Below, piece after piece: positions 15,455 to 16,122 of a stretch of DNA of 16,122 nucleotides. Within the stretch, counting starts at the first letter, position 1, and the number at the start of each line of letters is the position of its first letter. The stretch is from JANMEX01 sp043744175 (GTDB taxonomy: Bacteria > Pseudomonadota > Alphaproteobacteria > Rhizobiales > Rhizobiaceae). The DNA lies in NCBI GenBank assembly GCA_043744175.1, contig JAYTVD010000150.1, positions 1-16,122 of the forward strand, in the 5' to 3' direction. Under the pieces are notes generated by a model. That model searched no databases and had not been told where the DNA came from. It was given only the letters and a program-made list of their open reading frames with translations. Made by a program: the position numbers and the translations under genes.

Positions 15455-15990
15455 GCGACCGCCGCACCCCATCCGCAGCATCTTCGAGCGATCTCCGCAC
15501 CCTTTCCGTATCGTCTTGGGGCGAGCTCAGACCGGATGCTGTAAGCGTGAGGACCGCTACATCTAGTGACTATCCAGTCGTGGTCGAAATGCTCCAAGCG
15601 CTTGCGGCGCACATCGGGAGCGTAGAAAAGCCCAAAGTGACGATTGAGGTTTTGGGGCGCGATGGCCCCACAGGCCACGGCAATTTCCAAATTCTCGTCG
15701 CCGAAAATGAAGGTCAAATCTGCGGACTCTGCCTTTATACATTCGCCTTCTCCGGCTGGCGCGGCATGTCCGGCCTGTTCATCGAAGACTTATACATCAC
15801 CCCAAACGCCCGCGGCCTCGGCATTGGAAAAACGCTGTTGGACGAAGCGCTCATCCGCGAAAAACATCGCGGGGCAGGCTATCTAAAACTCGAAGTTACA
15901 ATTAGCGACGAAGCCGCCGTGCGCTTTTATACCAAGCTTGGATTCAAAAAATATGACGATATCAGAACAATGATTTTCGTTCAGCAATAA
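15451..15990 (+). CDS. GNAT N-acetyltransferase, diamine acetyltransferase-like
   Basis: This 179-residue protein carries the acetyl-CoA-binding GNAT motif A as EDLYITPNARGLGIGKTLL (112-130), where RGLGIG is the phosphate-binding loop, and the motif B end AAVRFYTKLGFKKYD (155-169). The GLFIEDLYITP form is typical of the spermidine/spermine (diamine) acetyltransferase branch. Translation is coupled to the deacetylase by an ATGA overlap, so an acetyltransferase and a deacetylase are made together. The first 30 residues are a serine- and arginine-rich tail outside the GNAT fold, which begins near VSVRTATSSD. An internal GTG (residue 33) could be the true start, but the overlap favours the annotated one. 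The substrate is not determined; a diamine-like amino acid such as beta-lysine fits the cluster. Confidence 0.85.
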   Translation: MSDRRTPSAASSSDLRTLSVSSWGELRPDAVSVRTATSSDYPVVVEMLQALAAHIGSVEKPKVTIEVLGRDGPTGHGNFQILVAENEGQICGLCLYTFAFSGWRGMSGLFIEDLYITPNARGLGIGKTLLDEALIREKHRGAGYLKLEVTISDEAAVRFYTKLGFKKYDDIRTMIFVQQ

Positions 15991-16031
15991 GACAGCGCTT
16001 CCGCTAACTCATTCAAAGATTTGAGGAAAAG

Positions 16032-16107
16032 TGGTGGGTGCGACAGGTTTCGAACCTGTGACCCGATGATTAAGAGTCATCTGCTCTACCAACTGAGCTA
16101 CGCACCC
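16032..16107 (-). tRNA. tRNA-Lys(CUU)
   Basis: The minus strand folds into a complete cloverleaf: acceptor stem GGGTGCG (16107-16101) with CGCACCC (16042-16036), D arm GCTC-AGTTGGTA-GAGC, anticodon stem GATGA/TCATC with loop CTCTTAA (anticodon CTT, reading AAG lysine codons), and T arm ACAGG-TTCGAAA-CCTGT. The discriminator base is A and CCA is encoded (16034-16032). Its 3' end faces the GNAT gene. I saw no second copy of the 3' end in the window that would mark an integrated element. Confidence 0.97.
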
Positions 16108-16122
16108 ACTTTTGCCCGCTGG

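Noticed and set aside
16032..16107. tRNA-Lys as attachment site of an integrated element
   Set aside because: No integrase gene and no direct repeat of the tRNA 3' end were seen in the window.
1..16122. CRISPR array, insertion sequence or prophage genes
   Set aside because: No regularly spaced repeats, transposase or phage gene could be recognised on either strand.

Overview
The window looks like chromosomal DNA of an alphaproteobacterium. An affiliation near Hyphomicrobiales (Rhizobiales) is likely but is inferred only from gene content. Evidence for this is an fdsGBACD-type NAD-dependent formate dehydrogenase operon with a LysR regulator, a membrane urate hydroxylase of the PuuD type, vapBC toxin-antitoxin pairs and REP-like palindromes of the 'CATTCCGG' type. 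Hand-counted samples of the central and right-hand genes give about 58-62% G+C. The left end and the first vapBC module are lower.

Layout. Everything left of about 11.75 kb is on the minus strand. From left to right: the 5' part of puuD (running off the left edge), a membrane-anchored PAS-PAS-GGDEF-EAL cyclic-di-GMP protein, the formate dehydrogenase operon (transcription order fdsG, fdsB, fdsA, fdhD/fdsC, fdsD), a vapBC toxin-antitoxin pair, the LysR regulator, a second unrelated vapBC pair, and mogA. To the right of a divergent promoter region, all protein genes are on the plus strand: a class III aminotransferase, a BKACE (DUF849) beta-keto acid cleavage enzyme, a REP-like inverted pair, an acetylpolyamine-amidohydrolase-like deacetylase and a GNAT acetyltransferase. 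A tRNA-Lys(CUU) on the minus strand closes the window.

How the genes work together. FdsG, FdsB and FdsA form the soluble Mo- or W-bis-MGD formate dehydrogenase that passes electrons from formate to NAD+. FdhD sulfurates the cofactor, FdsD is the small delta subunit and MogA adenylylates molybdopterin during cofactor synthesis. The LysR protein is the probable formate regulator. Two toxin-antitoxin modules now sit on either side of that regulator, and the second one lies only 18 bases upstream of it, so its promoter may drive the regulator.

The most interesting part is the right-hand cluster. Acetyltransferase, aminotransferase, beta-keto acid cleavage enzyme and deacetylase are exactly the four activities of the N-acetyl-protected beta-lysine degradation route described biochemically in a Pseudomonas (beta-lysine to 6-N-acetyl-beta-lysine, to 3-keto-6-acetamidohexanoate, to 4-acetamidobutyryl-CoA plus acetoacetate, to 4-aminobutyrate). 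That assignment is a hypothesis drawn from enzyme families and order. The BKACE gene also carries an internal AT-rich patch that looks like a recombination tract.
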